DNA of 64,000 nt from Chlorobiaceae bacterium (GTDB lineage Bacteria > Bacteroidota > Chlorobiia > Chlorobiales > Chlorobiaceae). The notes under the pieces were generated by a model. The model did not search any database. It was not told the DNA's origin and was given only the letters and a program-made list of their open reading frames with translations. The translations under genes and the position numbers were made by a program. The stretch spans positions 37,504-101,503 of the forward strand of contig JABDHL010000047.1 in the NCBI GenBank assembly GCA_012972825.1, read 5' to 3'. Numbering within the stretch: position 1 is the stretch's first letter; every line of letters starts with the position of its first letter. Shown piece after piece: positions 45,301 through 55,619 of this stretch.

Positions 45301-48141
45301 ATGGAATTCAGTCATATCAACATCAGGGGAGCCAGAGTCCACAACCTCAAAAATATTTCCCTTGATATTCCCCGCAACAAATTTGTTGTCATTACCGGCC
45401 TCTCAGGGTCGGGGAAATCCAGCCTTGCCTTTGACACCATTTATGCCGAGGGGCAACGCCGTTTTATGGAAACGCTCTCGCCTTATGCACGACAATATAT
45501 CGGCAGCATTGAACGCCCTGACGTTGATTATATCGAAGGGCTTTCACCAGTCATCTCCATCGACCAGAAAAGCACGAACCGCTCGCCCCGTTCAACAGTC
45601 GGAACCATAACTGAAATTCACGACTTTATCCGACTGCTCTATGCCAAAGCAGGTAGACGCTATGATCCCGTCACTGGACAGATGCTGCAAAAGCAAAGCG
45701 AGGAAAGCATCGCTGAAGCCATTCGCGCTCTGCCACACGGCACTAAAGTCCAGATACTTTCCCCTCTGGTAACCGGCCGCAAAGGCCACTACCGCGAATT
45801 GTTTGAACGACTGCTGCTCAAAGGTTTTCTGCGCGTCCGCATTGACGGGAAATACAGGGAAATGGAAAAAAACATGCAGATAGAGCGCTATAAAAGCCAC
45901 TCTATCGAACTTGTTGTTGACGGTATTGTTATCGGCCCTGACTGTGAAGAACGCCTGAAGCAAGCGCTGAAACTTGCCATCAGCATGTCGGAGCACAAGT
46001 CGACTGTTATGTGCGACCCGGTGGAAAGCGAGCTGAAAGAACTGACCTTCAGCACACGCTATGCCTATTCGGACGGATCCGTGCCGGTTGATACGCTTGC
46101 CCCAAACCACTTCAGCTTCAACTCCCCCTATGGAGCATGTCCCGAGTGTAACGGGCTTGGAGAGCTGATGCAGCTTTCAGGTGAACTGATGGTCCCCGAT
46201 GCGACACTCTCCCTCAAAGAAGGAGGCATCGATCCGTTCGGCAAATCCGGAAAACGGAATCTCTGGCAAGTGATAAAAGCAATTGCCAGAGAGTTCAGCT
46301 TCACCCTCGACACCCCGATTGCTGATATTCCACCACAAGCGCTTGAAATTTTACTTAACGGATCAGGCAGCCGAACCTTTGACGTCAGCTACAGCTACTC
46401 GGGTCACGACACCATCTACCCGCAGCCCTTTGCCGGAGCACTCCCCTATGTTGATGAAATCCGGAAAAATGCCAGTACTCCCAAAGTGAGGGAGTGGGCT
46501 GAAAGCTACATGATCCGTCAGCCCTGTCCAGCATGCAAAGGTGCACGGCTGCGCAAAGAGAGCCTGCTGGTAAAATTAAATGACCTTAACATTGCAGAAT
46601 CCGAATCCCTGCCTCTGCCGGAAGCACTTGCTTTTTTTTCCTCACTTCCCGAAAACCTGACAGCAAAAGAGCGGCTTGTTGCAACACCGGTATTGCATGA
46701 AATTGTCAAACGCATTGATTTTCTGCTGAATGTCGGACTCAGCTACCTTTCCCTTGACAGAAGCTCACAGACACTTTCAGGCGGTGAAGCACAACGTATC
46801 AGACTTGCCTCGCAGCTTGGTTCGCAACTCAGCGGCGTCCTCTACGTGCTCGATGAACCAAGCATCGGACTTCACCAGCGCGACAACCACAAGCTTATCG
46901 CATCGCTCAAACGCCTCAGAGACCTCGGCAACACCGTCCTTGTTGTCGAACACGACAAGGATACCATGCTCGAAGCTGATGAAATCATTGATCTCGGGCC
47001 TGGAGCAGGAGAATACGGTGGTGAAATCGTCGCACAGGGAACAGCAACCTCCCTTAATCCTAACTCACTGACGGCAAAATATCTTACAGGAACAATGCAG
47101 GTTTCAGGTAAAGGAGAGGAAAAAAATGCAACAGACAAGCAGCAATTCATTCGCTTAAAAGGATGTCGGGGCAACAATCTCCAAAACATCGACATCACCA
47201 TTCCACTGCGTTCACTGGTCAGCATTACCGGTGTCAGCGGATCAGGCAAATCAACAATCATCAACGAAACCCTTTTCCCGATTCTTGCGCGTCATTTCTA
47301 CCGATCCAAACTGCTTACCTATCCCTACGACAGCATTGAAGGAATCAGTAATATCGATAAGGTAGTCAACGTCGACCAGTCGCCCATCGGCCGCACGCCT
47401 CGATCCAATCCTGCAACCTATACAGGCGTATTCACTTTTATCCGCGATTTCTTTACCCGCATGCCCGAAGCGCAGATCAGGGGATACAAAGCCGGGCGGT
47501 TCAGCTTTAATGTCAAAGGTGGCCGGTGCGAAGTGTGTCAGGGTGCAGGAACCAGGAAAATTGAGATGAACTTTCTGCCCGATGTCTATGTCCAATGCGA
47601 AAACTGCAAGGGCAAACGTTACAATCGCGAAACCCTTCTGGTCAAATACCGTGGGAAGTCCATTGCCGATGTGCTTGAAATGACCATTACGGAAGCTGCA
47701 GAATTCTTTGTTGACTTCCCCCGCATTCTCCGAATCCTCTCCACCATGCAGAGCGTCGGTCTCGGCTACCTCAAGCTCGGCCAACCCTCCCCCATGCTTT
47801 CAGGCGGCGAAGCACAACGCATCAAGCTCTCGTCCGAACTTGCTAAAATACAGACCGGTAAAACCCTCTACATTCTCGACGAGCCTACCACCGGCCTGCA
47901 CTTCCAGGATATCCAGCACCTGCTTGAAGTTCTGCGGAAACTCGTCGATAAAGGGAACAGCGTCATTATCATAGAGCACAATCTCGACATCATAAAAAAC
48001 AGCGACTGGATTATCGATATCGGCCCCGAAGGAGGCTACGAAGGAGGGAAAATAATTGCAGAAGGCACCCCCCAGGAGATTGCCGAAATGAAACATACCT
48101 ACACCGGCACCTTCCTTAAAATGGAAATGCCCAAACTCTGA
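45301..48141 (+). CDS. uvrA: Excinuclease ABC subunit A
   Basis: UvrA is the damage-recognition ATPase of nucleotide excision repair. The 946-residue protein has two ABC modules. The first has Walker [10 protein letters not shown] near residue 33 and signature LSGGEAQRI; the second has GVSGSGKST near 645 and a second LSGGEAQRI. Both zinc fingers are present: [18 protein letters not shown] in the first half, and CEVCQGAG...CENCKGKRY in the second. The length is normal. It is convergent with the MFS gene. Confidence 0.97.
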   Translation: MEFSHINIRGARVHNLKNISLDIPRNKFVVITGLSGSGKSSLAFDTIYAEGQRRFMETLSPYARQYIGSIERPDVDYIEGLSPVISIDQKSTNRSPRSTVGTITEIHDFIRLLYAKAGRRYDPVTGQMLQKQSEESIAEAIRALPHGTKVQILSPLVTGRKGHYRELFERLLLKGFLRVRIDGKYREMEKNMQIERYKSHSIELVVDGIVIGPDCEERLKQALKLAISMSEHKSTVMCDPVESELKELTFSTRYAYSDGSVPVDTLAPNHFSFNSPYGACPECNGLGELMQLSGELMVPDATLSLKEGGIDPFGKSGKRNLWQVIKAIAREFSFTLDTPIADIPPQALEILLNGSGSRTFDVSYSYSGHDTIYPQPFAGALPYVDEIRKNASTPKVREWAESYMIRQPCPACKGARLRKESLLVKLNDLNIAESESLPLPEALAFFSSLPENLTAKERLVATPVLHEIVKRIDFLLNVGLSYLSLDRSSQTLSGGEAQRIRLASQLGSQLSGVLYVLDEPSIGLHQRDNHKLIASLKRLRDLGNTVLVVEHDKDTMLEADEIIDLGPGAGEYGGEIVAQGTATSLNPNSLTAKYLTGTMQVSGKGEEKNATDKQQFIRLKGCRGNNLQNIDITIPLRSLVSITGVSGSGKSTIINETLFPILARHFYRSKLLTYPYDSIEGISNIDKVVNVDQSPIGRTPRSNPATYTGVFTFIRDFFTRMPEAQIRGYKAGRFSFNVKGGRCEVCQGAGTRKIEMNFLPDVYVQCENCKGKRYNRETLLVKYRGKSIADVLEMTITEAAEFFVDFPRILRILSTMQSVGLGYLKLGQPSPMLSGGEAQRIKLSSELAKIQTGKTLYILDEPTTGLHFQDIQHLLEVLRKLVDKGNSVIIIEHNLDIIKNSDWIIDIGPEGGYEGGKIIAEGTPQEIAEMKHTYTGTFLKMEMPKL

Positions 48142-48165
48142 AGGTGGCAATCCTATGCTTTGCAA

Positions 48166-49407
48166 TCAGATAAATTCTTCGTAATAATCAAGATCTTTGT
48201 GGAAGGTTTCCTCAAGGGCACTCAGCGAAAAAAAAGCCGCTGCAATGCACATGCCTCCAACCAGCAAAGCCCCTCTTTCCAGCCCGAAGAGTCCCCTGCT
48301 GAACTGAAACAACATGGAAATCGGCACCACCATACCCCGAACAAGATTCGGCACCGTCGTCGCAACAGTTGCTCTCAAATTGGTACCGAACTGTTCGGCC
48401 GCAACAGTCACAAAAATGGCCCAGTAACCGCCGGCAAAACCAAGGATGGCACAAACCATGTAAAAGTACTGCGGACTTTTGCCCCCCTGAAGAAAAAAAA
48501 GTGCAACTGCACCGACCGTAAACAGCATGAATAAAAGAATGACCTTTTTCCTGCTCTGAAAAAGCTGACTTAGCAAACCGCTTGACAGATCACCAAACAC
48601 AAGGCCAAGATAGCAGTACATAACCGCGTTTCCCGCGGAAACCGGCCCTGTAATACCAAGATCAACAGCAAATTCAGGGGAAAACGTAATAAGCACGCCT
48701 ACAACAAACCATATCGGCACACCGATCATGATGGAGTTAATGTAGCGAAGAAACCTGTTCCGATCAGTAAACAAGGCAAGCATATTCCCCCGGCTGACCC
48801 CGGTTTTTTCCTCCATTGCCTTAAACATTCCTGATTCAGCAACCTTTACTCGAGCGACCAGAAGAAAAAGCCCGAGCCCACCACCAATAAAAAAAGCGTT
48901 ATGCCACTCAAAGGCATTAGCCACGACATTAGCAAGAATAGCACCCGAAACGCCTATAGAAGCAACGAGCATCGTCCCGTAACCGCGTATCCTGGTATGC
49001 AGCACCTCCGACACAAGCGTAATACCCGCACCAAGTTCCCCGGCAAGACCAACACCGGCAATAAACCTCAATGCGGCATAAGCCGGGAGAGACGAAACAA
49101 AGCCGTTGGCAATATTGGCAAGGGAATACAGCAGAATTGAAGCAAACATAATTTTCAAGCGGCCTTTTTTATCTCCAAGCCACCCCCAGAGAATGCCTCC
49201 GACCAGCATGCCTATCATTTGCATATTGAGCAGATACACACCGTAATCGATCAGTTCCTTCCCCGAAAGTCCAAACGATTTCAGACTCGGAACCCTGACA
49301 ATGCTGAACAGCACCAAATCATAGATATCGACAAAGTATCCCAGAGCCGCCACAATAACCGGCATGCTGAAAATATCACGTACCGACGCATGTTCCTTAC
49401 GTTCCAA
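48166..49407 (-). CDS. Major facilitator superfamily transporter (metabolite:H+ symporter-like)
   Basis: The product is about 413 residues from a TTG at 49407, which follows GGGAG and starts MERKEHASVRDIF. The frame is open further upstream to 49602 but would then overlap the NusG-like gene. An ATG at 49365 is also possible but would trim the first helix. Twelve hydrophobic helices are visible. MFS motifs are GYFVDIYDL in helix 1, GWLGDKKGR in loop 2-3, and RFIAGVGLAGELGAGITLVSE in helices 4-5. This pattern resembles the sugar/organic-acid symporter branch. Substrate unknown. Confidence 0.82.
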   Translation of the reverse strand: MERKEHASVRDIFSMPVIVAALGYFVDIYDLVLFSIVRVPSLKSFGLSGKELIDYGVYLLNMQMIGMLVGGILWGWLGDKKGRLKIMFASILLYSLANIANGFVSSLPAYAALRFIAGVGLAGELGAGITLVSEVLHTRIRGYGTMLVASIGVSGAILANVVANAFEWHNAFFIGGGLGLFLLVARVKVAESGMFKAMEEKTGVSRGNMLALFTDRNRFLRYINSIMIGVPIWFVVGVLITFSPEFAVDLGITGPVSAGNAVMYCYLGLVFGDLSSGLLSQLFQSRKKVILLFMLFTVGAVALFFLQGGKSPQYFYMVCAILGFAGGYWAIFVTVAAEQFGTNLRATVATTVPNLVRGMVVPISMLFQFSRGLFGLERGALLVGGMCIAAAFFSLSALEETFHKDLDYYEEFI

Positions 49408-49447
49408 AAAAAACTCCCGGAGGGTTAAAAACCAGAAAAACGACCAT

Positions 49448-50038
49448 TCACAAATGAAGAAAATGCTTCTCCACAGCCACAATATCATGTTGCCGTGAAG
49501 AATCAGCAGGTGCAGGCTTTGCCGCACCTGCAATCGGCGCAAGCAAATCCGGATAAATGCTGACTTCGACTCCCTGCATAATACTTTCAAAAAAAACCAC
49601 AAGCCTCATTTCCCTGCCCTCTTTCACCACGACACCTTCCAAATCCTTAAACGGACCGGCAAGCACCCTGACCTTCTGACCTGCAGGGAAAGAGGTAACA
49701 GTCCCATTGACGGCATCAGGTTCCCTGACCAGTTTTTTAAGCCACTCAATATCCCTTTCACCAATAACCGAAGGTTTTTTACCAATCCCGATAAACTTCA
49801 CAACTCCTTCCGTATCAAGCACATTGATGTGATCTTTACGCATATCAATATTGACAAACACATACCCTCTAAACAACGGATCGCTTACCTTTTTCTTTCT
49901 GTCGCTCCATTGCTTCCAAGTTTCAAGCAAGGGAAGAAAACTGGTAAGCTCCCTTTCAAGCAACATCTGATGCACTTTTTTTTCATGACGAGACCTTACA
50001 TAGAGAGCATACCACCGCAAATTCTGAACATCAATCAT
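49448..50038 (-). CDS. NusG-like specialised transcription antiterminator (RfaH/UpxY type)
   Basis: The product is 196 residues from the ATG at 50038 (MIDVQNLRWYALYVRSRHEKK). The NGN domain (~8-110) is followed by a KOW domain with GQKVRVLAGPFKDLEGVV. The C-terminal tail is longer than in NusG. Such paralogs load on RNA polymerase to promote transcription of surface-polysaccharide operons. Here it precedes an MFS gene and lies about 4 kb from the capsule-type cluster rather than at its head. Confidence 0.85.
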   Translation of the reverse strand: MIDVQNLRWYALYVRSRHEKKVHQMLLERELTSFLPLLETWKQWSDRKKKVSDPLFRGYVFVNIDMRKDHINVLDTEGVVKFIGIGKKPSVIGERDIEWLKKLVREPDAVNGTVTSFPAGQKVRVLAGPFKDLEGVVVKEGREMRLVVFFESIMQGVEVSIYPDLLAPIAGAAKPAPADSSRQHDIVAVEKHFLHL

Positions 50039-50339
50039 ACAACAGGGGACTATTTTCACTTGAAATACCGCAAAAACCTTGCATGTACAAAGACGCAAGT
50101 GTTATCTGACAGCAAAGGTAACAACTGCGTTTTATATTGCAAAACATGAGCAATCAGTCATCTCCTGCATTACAGAATGCAGCACTTCATAACAAGTTGA
50201 TCAACCGATAATTACAGGGAATCACTGATATCACATTTCAGCAATGCTTTTAACTTTCCTTGTTTTTTTAAGTACATTTACTGCTGTTGAATACCCGCTC
50301 CCATCAGGCTTTTACCAACACCAGAAAACGCATTGTACC

Positions 50340-50942
50340 ATGAAACATTATATTTCCGTTTTTTTTGGTTCTCTTCTCAGCATAATAATTCTGACTGCAC
50401 CTGCATACGCTTTCAATTCATACATCAGCGGCGATGTTGGGTGGTCGGCATCTGATAACCTTAACATCAATGATCAAAATGGCAATTTATTAGTAAAAAT
50501 ACCCTACAAATCAGGAACAAACTTGCTGGCAGCCGCAGGTTCAAAATTTGATAACTTCAGGATTGAAGGTGAAATAGGTTATCAGCGAAAACCTGTGGAT
50601 CTACCAGTCATAACCGGCAGCTCTAAAATACTTTCTTTGCTGGCAAACGGCTATTATGATTTCCATACCGCAGGCATTCAACCTTATCTCACCGCTGGTA
50701 TAGGTTTTGGCTGGGAATCTCTCAGTGATATCAGGGTAGGAGGAAACACGTTAATCTTCAGTGGAGGAGTTGCAAAGTTAGCTCATCAATTAGGGTTCGG
50801 GGTTGCGATTCCAATCGTTACAAACATCGCGATTGATGCACGATACCGTTATTTTGCTATGGGAGAAATCAATGAAGCGAACCTGATCAAATATACCCCA
50901 TCATACAGCTCATTTCTCCTTGGAGTGAGGGTTGGCATTTAA
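50340..50942 (+). CDS. Outer-membrane beta-barrel protein
   Basis: The product is 200 residues from the ATG at 50340. A signal peptide (MKHYISVFFGSLLSIIILTAPAYA) ends near residue 24. The mature part alternates polar and hydrophobic residues in the manner of an eight-strand barrel (OmpW/OprF-like), and ends in a typical outer-membrane C-terminal strand (YSSFLLGVRVGI). Function unknown; a porin-like or adhesion role is possible. Confidence 0.75.
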   Translation: MKHYISVFFGSLLSIIILTAPAYAFNSYISGDVGWSASDNLNINDQNGNLLVKIPYKSGTNLLAAAGSKFDNFRIEGEIGYQRKPVDLPVITGSSKILSLLANGYYDFHTAGIQPYLTAGIGFGWESLSDIRVGGNTLIFSGGVAKLAHQLGFGVAIPIVTNIAIDARYRYFAMGEINEANLIKYTPSYSSFLLGVRVGI

Positions 50943-50982
50943 TTGACTGAAGGTTGCAAACCGGACTTATGTTCTTAACATC

Positions 50983-52104
50983 ATGTTGAATGCCTTTTAT
51001 AAAAAACAGCTTGAAAGCATCCTTGATGATGCAGATATCAAAATAGGCGGCAACCGGGAATGGGACATTCATGTCCACAGACCGGAGCTCTACCGTCGTG
51101 CTGTTACCCAAGGGAACCTTGGCCTGGGAGAGGCATATATGGAGGGCTGGTGGGACTGTGACAGACTTGATGAGTTTTTTTACCGGATTATCGCTTCCAA
51201 AGCTGAGGATAAAATTACCCCAGCGGTAATGCTCATTGGAAAGGTGCTCAGCAAACTCTACAATATGCAGCGTCCCTCACGAGCCTTCAAGGTGGCAGAA
51301 AAGCATTACAATATCGGCAACGATCTTTTTAAAGCAATGCTTGACAAACGGATGCTCTACAGCTGTGCCTACTGGAAAGAGGCGAAAAACCTTGATGACG
51401 CACAGGAAAAGAAGCTCCACCTGATTTTTCAGAAGCTCCGGCTCAAACCGGGAATGAAAATTCTTGATATCGGATGCGGATGGGGCGGGGCGGCACATTT
51501 TGCTGCTGAACACTACGGAGTATCGGTTCATGGTATTACAGTCTCAATAGAACAGGCTGCAATAGCCCGGGAGTATTGCGCAGGCCTGCCGGTTACCATC
51601 GAAGTTACCGACTACCGAAAGCTGCAGGCGACCTTCGACCGGATCTATTCCATCGGAATGTTCGAGCACGTTGGATACAAAAATTATCGGGACTATTTCA
51701 GAATTGTTCACCAATGTCTGAATAATGATGGTTTGACTCTGCTGCATACCATCGGGGGAAACAGGTCAAGCACCAGTGTTGAACCATGGGCCGACAAATA
51801 CATCTTTCCGAACTCCAACGTTCCTTCAGCCGGCCAGATCACCACAAACTATGAAGGGCTCTTTACCCTTGAAGACTGGCATGTTTTTACCCATGACGAT
51901 TACGCCCGGACGCTTATGGCCTGGTATGAGAACATCGAAAGCAAGTGGCAGACGCTGCAGCCTCAATACAGCAAAGAGTTTCAACGGATGTGGCGATACT
52001 ACCTTCTGAGCTGCACTGGTGGGTTCAGGTCGAGAACCAACCAGCTATGGCAGGTGCTCCTGTCGAAAAACGGCATTCAGGAAAGATACAGCATCCCGAG
52101 GTAA
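50983..52104 (+). CDS. cfa: Cyclopropane-fatty-acyl-phospholipid synthase
   Basis: This enzyme transfers a methylene from SAM to unsaturated acyl chains of membrane phospholipids. The 373-residue protein has YSCAYW (126-131), SAM motif LDIGCGWGGAA (161-171), EHVGYKNY and the C-terminal SCTGGFRSR. All match the family. It follows the barrel-protein gene on the same strand after 40 nt and ends 5 nt before the convergent lipoprotein gene. Confidence 0.94.
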   Translation: MLNAFYKKQLESILDDADIKIGGNREWDIHVHRPELYRRAVTQGNLGLGEAYMEGWWDCDRLDEFFYRIIASKAEDKITPAVMLIGKVLSKLYNMQRPSRAFKVAEKHYNIGNDLFKAMLDKRMLYSCAYWKEAKNLDDAQEKKLHLIFQKLRLKPGMKILDIGCGWGGAAHFAAEHYGVSVHGITVSIEQAAIAREYCAGLPVTIEVTDYRKLQATFDRIYSIGMFEHVGYKNYRDYFRIVHQCLNNDGLTLLHTIGGNRSSTSVEPWADKYIFPNSNVPSAGQITTNYEGLFTLEDWHVFTHDDYARTLMAWYENIESKWQTLQPQYSKEFQRMWRYYLLSCTGGFRSRTNQLWQVLLSKNGIQERYSIPR

Positions 52105-52109
52105 CTTGA

Positions 52110-53000
52110 TCAAAAAACCAAGGGCTTGCCGTTATCTACTCTAACCTCTCCCCTTCCCATTAAATAATATAGTCCATTGTTTCTCAGAATTAAATGCAAT
52201 GGAAAAGAATCGTCAGACTTGATACTGATTCCCTTAAAATAATTATCAACTTCTCCTTTTATTCGAATGATGGTATTATTGCCGTATGGTAACTTTATTG
52301 TTTTTTCTGCATCGTATCCTCCAACGCCAAAATACAGTATATCCTGAGGATAAAAAGTGCTGTATAAAAAATATTTACCGTGTTTGGCAACTGTAAAACT
52401 TCCCTTATAATTTATTTTATTAACATTATCTTTTGCGAGGTATTGGCCTTTACCAATAATGAGAACCTGATCTAAATCTATAGCTTCTCCTTTCGTATTC
52501 TTTTTAAGCACTCCTACGTACTTGCAAATCGCCCTGGTATTATTATCGCGGTCGAAAGACACCGCACTGCCACTCATTACCAAATTTTTTGCAGGCTTGA
52601 ATAACATCGATAAATCCGGACCTTCCGCAATTTTTTCAGGAGCAATAAAGTTTAATGATCCTTTCAGATAACTCGATCTTTCAACCAAAATACTGAATAA
52701 ATCCCTGACTTCATTTTTCTTTAATGCACCTAAAACTTCACCGATTTTTTTTGGATCAAGTTTTTCTAATTTCGGATTTTTAATTTTTAAAGCGGTAATT
52801 GCATTTTTAAATAAAATACTGTCAATTTTTTGAGTTGCATCTTTTCTGAAACCACTGTCAGGATGTTTATCGATAAACAATCGATAACTTTCAACATTAT
52901 TTCCCTGTTTTGCGTCTTCCCAATCATCATTCACAGAATTACAAGACTGTAACGTAAAAACCAGCAGCACAATTACAGGCAGTATATTTATTCTTTTCAT
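52110..53000 (-). CDS. Hypothetical lipoprotein
   Basis: This 296-residue exported protein has a lipobox (LQSC, Cys20) after a signal peptide. After a TPR-like helical segment (EDAKQGNNVESYRLFIDKHPDSGF), residues ~130-290 look beta-rich. The latter contains GGYDAEKTIKLPYGNN. No family is recognised. AT-rich codon use matches the downstream polysaccharide locus more than the core genes. Confidence 0.7.
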   Translation of the reverse strand: MKRINILPVIVLLVFTLQSCNSVNDDWEDAKQGNNVESYRLFIDKHPDSGFRKDATQKIDSILFKNAITALKIKNPKLEKLDPKKIGEVLGALKKNEVRDLFSILVERSSYLKGSLNFIAPEKIAEGPDLSMLFKPAKNLVMSGSAVSFDRDNNTRAICKYVGVLKKNTKGEAIDLDQVLIIGKGQYLAKDNVNKINYKGSFTVAKHGKYFLYSTFYPQDILYFGVGGYDAEKTIKLPYGNNTIIRIKGEVDNYFKGISIKSDDSFPLHLILRNNGLYYLMGRGEVRVDNGKPLVF

Positions 53001-53506
53001 TATGTATTGGATTTTAGTTCAGTATTTAAGACTTACCGAATACAAACATGTATCATCAGCATACAACAATGAAAACACAAATTGAATTATGGAGTTTTAT
53101 AACTTTAAGGAAACCTGATCACTTGTCTGTTAAAGCCGCATGGAGTTACCCCGCAATAGATGTGCTGCCATGAGAGGTATCATCAAAAGAAACTGCCCGC
53201 TCACGCATCCCTCATAAATCTGCAGTCTCTAAACTCTTCAATATTTTTTTAACCCGAGCCATACTTACAGCAAAACTATCGTATAAATATAATATAAACA
53301 GGTAATTACGCAAAATATATTTACAATATTGACGTATTACCTTGAAAGTGGTCATAAGGCTCAGCCCAAGGTACCTGTATTGTTATGATGCCACGCTGAT
53401 CACCCCGGCATTGTAGAATCCCCTGGCTTTCAGGTATATAGAAGGTTCATAATTAAAAAGCCCCGGCATAACCGAGGCTTGATAGAAATATCATGTTGCT
53501 GTTTTA
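53001..53506. other. Intergenic region with no gene except a terminator
   Basis: The region has no convincing frame or RNA. A stem at 53460-53466 with 53472-53478 (one wobble pair) is followed on the minus strand by TTTTT (53455-53459). It terminates the small lipoprotein gene at 53507. The rest shows no structure I can support. Confidence 0.6.
53455..53478 (-). terminator. Intrinsic terminator of the His-rich lipoprotein gene
   Basis: The stem GCCTCGG/CCGGGGC on the minus strand, with one G-U pair, a 5-nt loop and then TTTTT, lies about 29 nt after the stop. Confidence 0.75.
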
Positions 53507-53665
53507 TCAGCGTCCGTAGTTATCACGCCCATGACTGTCTCCATGACTGTCTCCATGACTTGAAGAGCCCTTATCATGTCTCCCCTTATCTTGTTTTTGT
53601 GTACTCTGCGAATCCATGCAACCCGCAAATAAAAAAATCATAGCAAAAATTAAAATCTTCTTCAT
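53507..53665 (-). CDS. Small His/Asp/Ser-rich lipoprotein
   Basis: The 52-residue product is chosen from the ATG at 53665, which follows an excellent AAAGGAGATCATC ribosome-binding site. The frame extends to 53797, but that part has no start signal. Signal peptide and lipobox: MKKILIFAMIFLFAGC (Cys16). The mature 37 residues are repeats of HGDSHGD plus Lys/Gly, suggesting a metal-binding or sticky surface tail. It is probably a monocistronic gene with its own terminator. Confidence 0.7.
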   Translation of the reverse strand: MKKILIFAMIFLFAGCMDSQSTQKQDKGRHDKGSSSHGDSHGDSHGRDNYGR

Positions 53666-53877
53666 GATGATCTCCTTTAATATTAACAATATAACCAGAC
53701 CTGTCCTAACCTTCATCATTGTCGCCCGGCAATGTTGTTTCGAATAACTCAAAAACACTACGATGCGGGCCAGCACGCGCAGATTGGCACTAAGCAAATT
53801 AGCAATAAAGCTCGACTATTACGAATATACCCTGTAATCCAATAATCCATTAAACCAGCTATAAAGCCTATGACATA

Positions 53878-53912
53878 AGTAATGTTGCGGCCAGTCTATC
53901 AGCAACATTACT
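53878..53912 (-). terminator. Hairpin at the end of cysC
   Basis: An 11-bp perfect stem (53878-53888 with 53902-53912) with a 13-nt loop overlaps the last codon and stop of cysC. No long T run follows on the minus strand, so it may mainly stabilise the 3' end. Confidence 0.5.
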
Positions 53913-54429
53913 CCAGACTGCAATAATGTACAACTGTCCTTAACAGATATTCTACACAGGCATCGACAGTCTCGGATGAAGTGTCAATGATCAGCTCTGC
54001 ATCTTCGGGTACTTCATAAGGAGAAGATAACCCGGTAAAACAAGGCAGCTCACCTGAACGCGCTTTTCGATAACGCCCTTTTGTGTCCCTCTTTTCGCAG
54101 ATATCAAGAGCAGCACACAAGTAGATTTCAACAAACTTCTCCGCTCCAATGATGGAGCGGGCCATCGCCCGATCCTCTCTATACGGTGAAATAAACGACG
54201 TAATCACTATCACTCCTGCATCCATCATCAGTCGAGCCACCTCAGCTACCAGACGGATATTTTCAGACCTGTCAAGGGGTGAAAAGCCAAGGTCACGGTT
54301 CAGACAATGACGAACATTATCCCCATCCAATACGCAACACATCATCCCCATGCTTATCAAGCGCCGATCTAGGGAATAAGCAAGAGTTGACTTACCGGAA
54401 CCAGACAGACCGGTAAACCACAGCGTCAT
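53908..54429 (-). CDS. cysC: Adenylylsulfate kinase
   Basis: This enzyme phosphorylates APS to make PAPS. The 173-residue stand-alone form has P-loop GLSGSGKST (7-15), the DGDNVRHCLNRDLGFS segment and SFISPYREDR. No ATP sulfurylase domain is attached. It lies at the end of the polysaccharide cluster, so the PAPS may serve sulfation of an exported sugar; no sulfotransferase is in the window. Assimilation of sulfate is less likely in an organism that uses reduced sulfur. Confidence 0.93.
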   Translation of the reverse strand: MTLWFTGLSGSGKSTLAYSLDRRLISMGMMCCVLDGDNVRHCLNRDLGFSPLDRSENIRLVAEVARLMMDAGVIVITSFISPYREDRAMARSIIGAEKFVEIYLCAALDICEKRDTKGRYRKARSGELPCFTGLSSPYEVPEDAELIIDTSSETVDACVEYLLRTVVHYCSLE

Positions 54430-54889
54430 CGATTGTTGACCAAGCAGAGCTTTAAATAAATCAATTACCCCTTAACAACACATAAATGTATATGTTGAGT
54501 TTTTTATCGATTCTTTAACGATGCAAAGCTTATGTGATTACACCCTATAGAGATTTAATCATTTTTGCCAGGATAATAGCTTCAACTGGAATATAATAAC
54601 AGACCGTAATAAATGACATACCCTCTAATTATAGAAATAAATTAGTTATGTAATTTTAAATAATCGCGCTTCAATAAGTTACTTTCTAATACGATTCGAT
54701 ATCATTCATTATTTGGTTTACATATTTTTCTAGCGTTTTGATAGTTAAAATATAATATATATGGTTATAGTTTGTTTATAGTCTTTTATTTGGTATTATT
54801 TTCTGGAAAGCACTTAATAAATGATAATTTTTTGTATTCTATATATTATTTTCGTTTTTTGGATTACCATATTTATTATTCAATAATAA
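54430..54889. other. AT-rich intergenic region, no gene seen
   Basis: The 460 bp are strongly AT-rich, with many stop codons in all frames. A promoter for cysC could lie here. No repeat, RNA or IS end is recognised. Confidence 0.6.
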
Positions 54890-55618
54890 TTAACGAGCAA
54901 TCACTTTTTTAAAAAAACGTTTTATTATAAAAAAATAATTGATACTCCAAGTTTTTGGACAACTAAATCCTTCCTTTGATTCTGCCAACGAAATTAATAT
55001 ATTAATTTTGGGTACACCTTTATTAAGCGCCTTCCTGTAAAATTCCTTACCATCACTATCTGCTTCTCTGCCAAGAATAGTCTTATATGAAGAATTTATA
55101 AAAGCGTCTCCATCTAACGCTATTAATCGGAGTACACTTATAAAATTGAGTGAACTTTTTATATTCACTTCTTGCGATAACTTATTTGTTAATTTAGAGA
55201 GAAAAGGTATCTGTGCGGAACGTTCCTTCCCTTCATCACTTATTAAAAGACTATATATAATATGAGCTTTTCCATTTCCTTTTTCCAGACAAGTTATGTA
55301 GTTTTTTAACCCAGATGGGTCTACATCTCTACCTAGGATATAACGATAGCTTTCAGTTACAAATATTTCACCTTCAAGTGACATTATTCCTTTTAGTAAT
55401 TCATCATCAAAATAACAATTCTTTTTACTCTCTAAAAAAGCATATGTTTGAATCTCTTTCCATACAAAAAAACGTGATGAACCTGACTCTAACACACGAA
55501 GATAATAACGAGCTTGAGCTGGTAAACATGTGCGTTTTAGATGAGTTATAAATACATGATGAACAAATGCTTCATCAGTCAGATGCCCCAACTGTGTATC
55601 TAACAATGAGGTATCCAT
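54890..55618 (-). CDS. DUF4214-domain protein in polysaccharide cluster
   Basis: The 242-residue product has two copies of the DUF4214 pattern (Y-x2-iLgR-x-x-D-x2-G-x3-Y): SYRYILGRDVDPSGLKNY near 92-109 and SYKTILGREADSDGKEFY near 178-195. Each is followed by an S.E/S.EG element. The function is unknown, but the domain often accompanies glycosyltransferases and surface-sugar loci. It lies 1 nt after the pyruvyltransferase-family gene on the same strand. Confidence 0.72.
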   Translation of the reverse strand: MDTSLLDTQLGHLTDEAFVHHVFITHLKRTCLPAQARYYLRVLESGSSRFFVWKEIQTYAFLESKKNCYFDDELLKGIMSLEGEIFVTESYRYILGRDVDPSGLKNYITCLEKGNGKAHIIYSLLISDEGKERSAQIPFLSKLTNKLSQEVNIKSSLNFISVLRLIALDGDAFINSSYKTILGREADSDGKEFYRKALNKGVPKINILISLAESKEGFSCPKTWSINYFFIIKRFFKKVIAR

Positions 55619-55619
55619 A

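Noticed and set aside
49408..49602. Longer start of the MFS transporter
   Set aside because: It would overlap the NusG-like gene by 155 nt and encodes a non-conserved, aromatic-rich leader. The TTG at 49407 with GGGAG is better.
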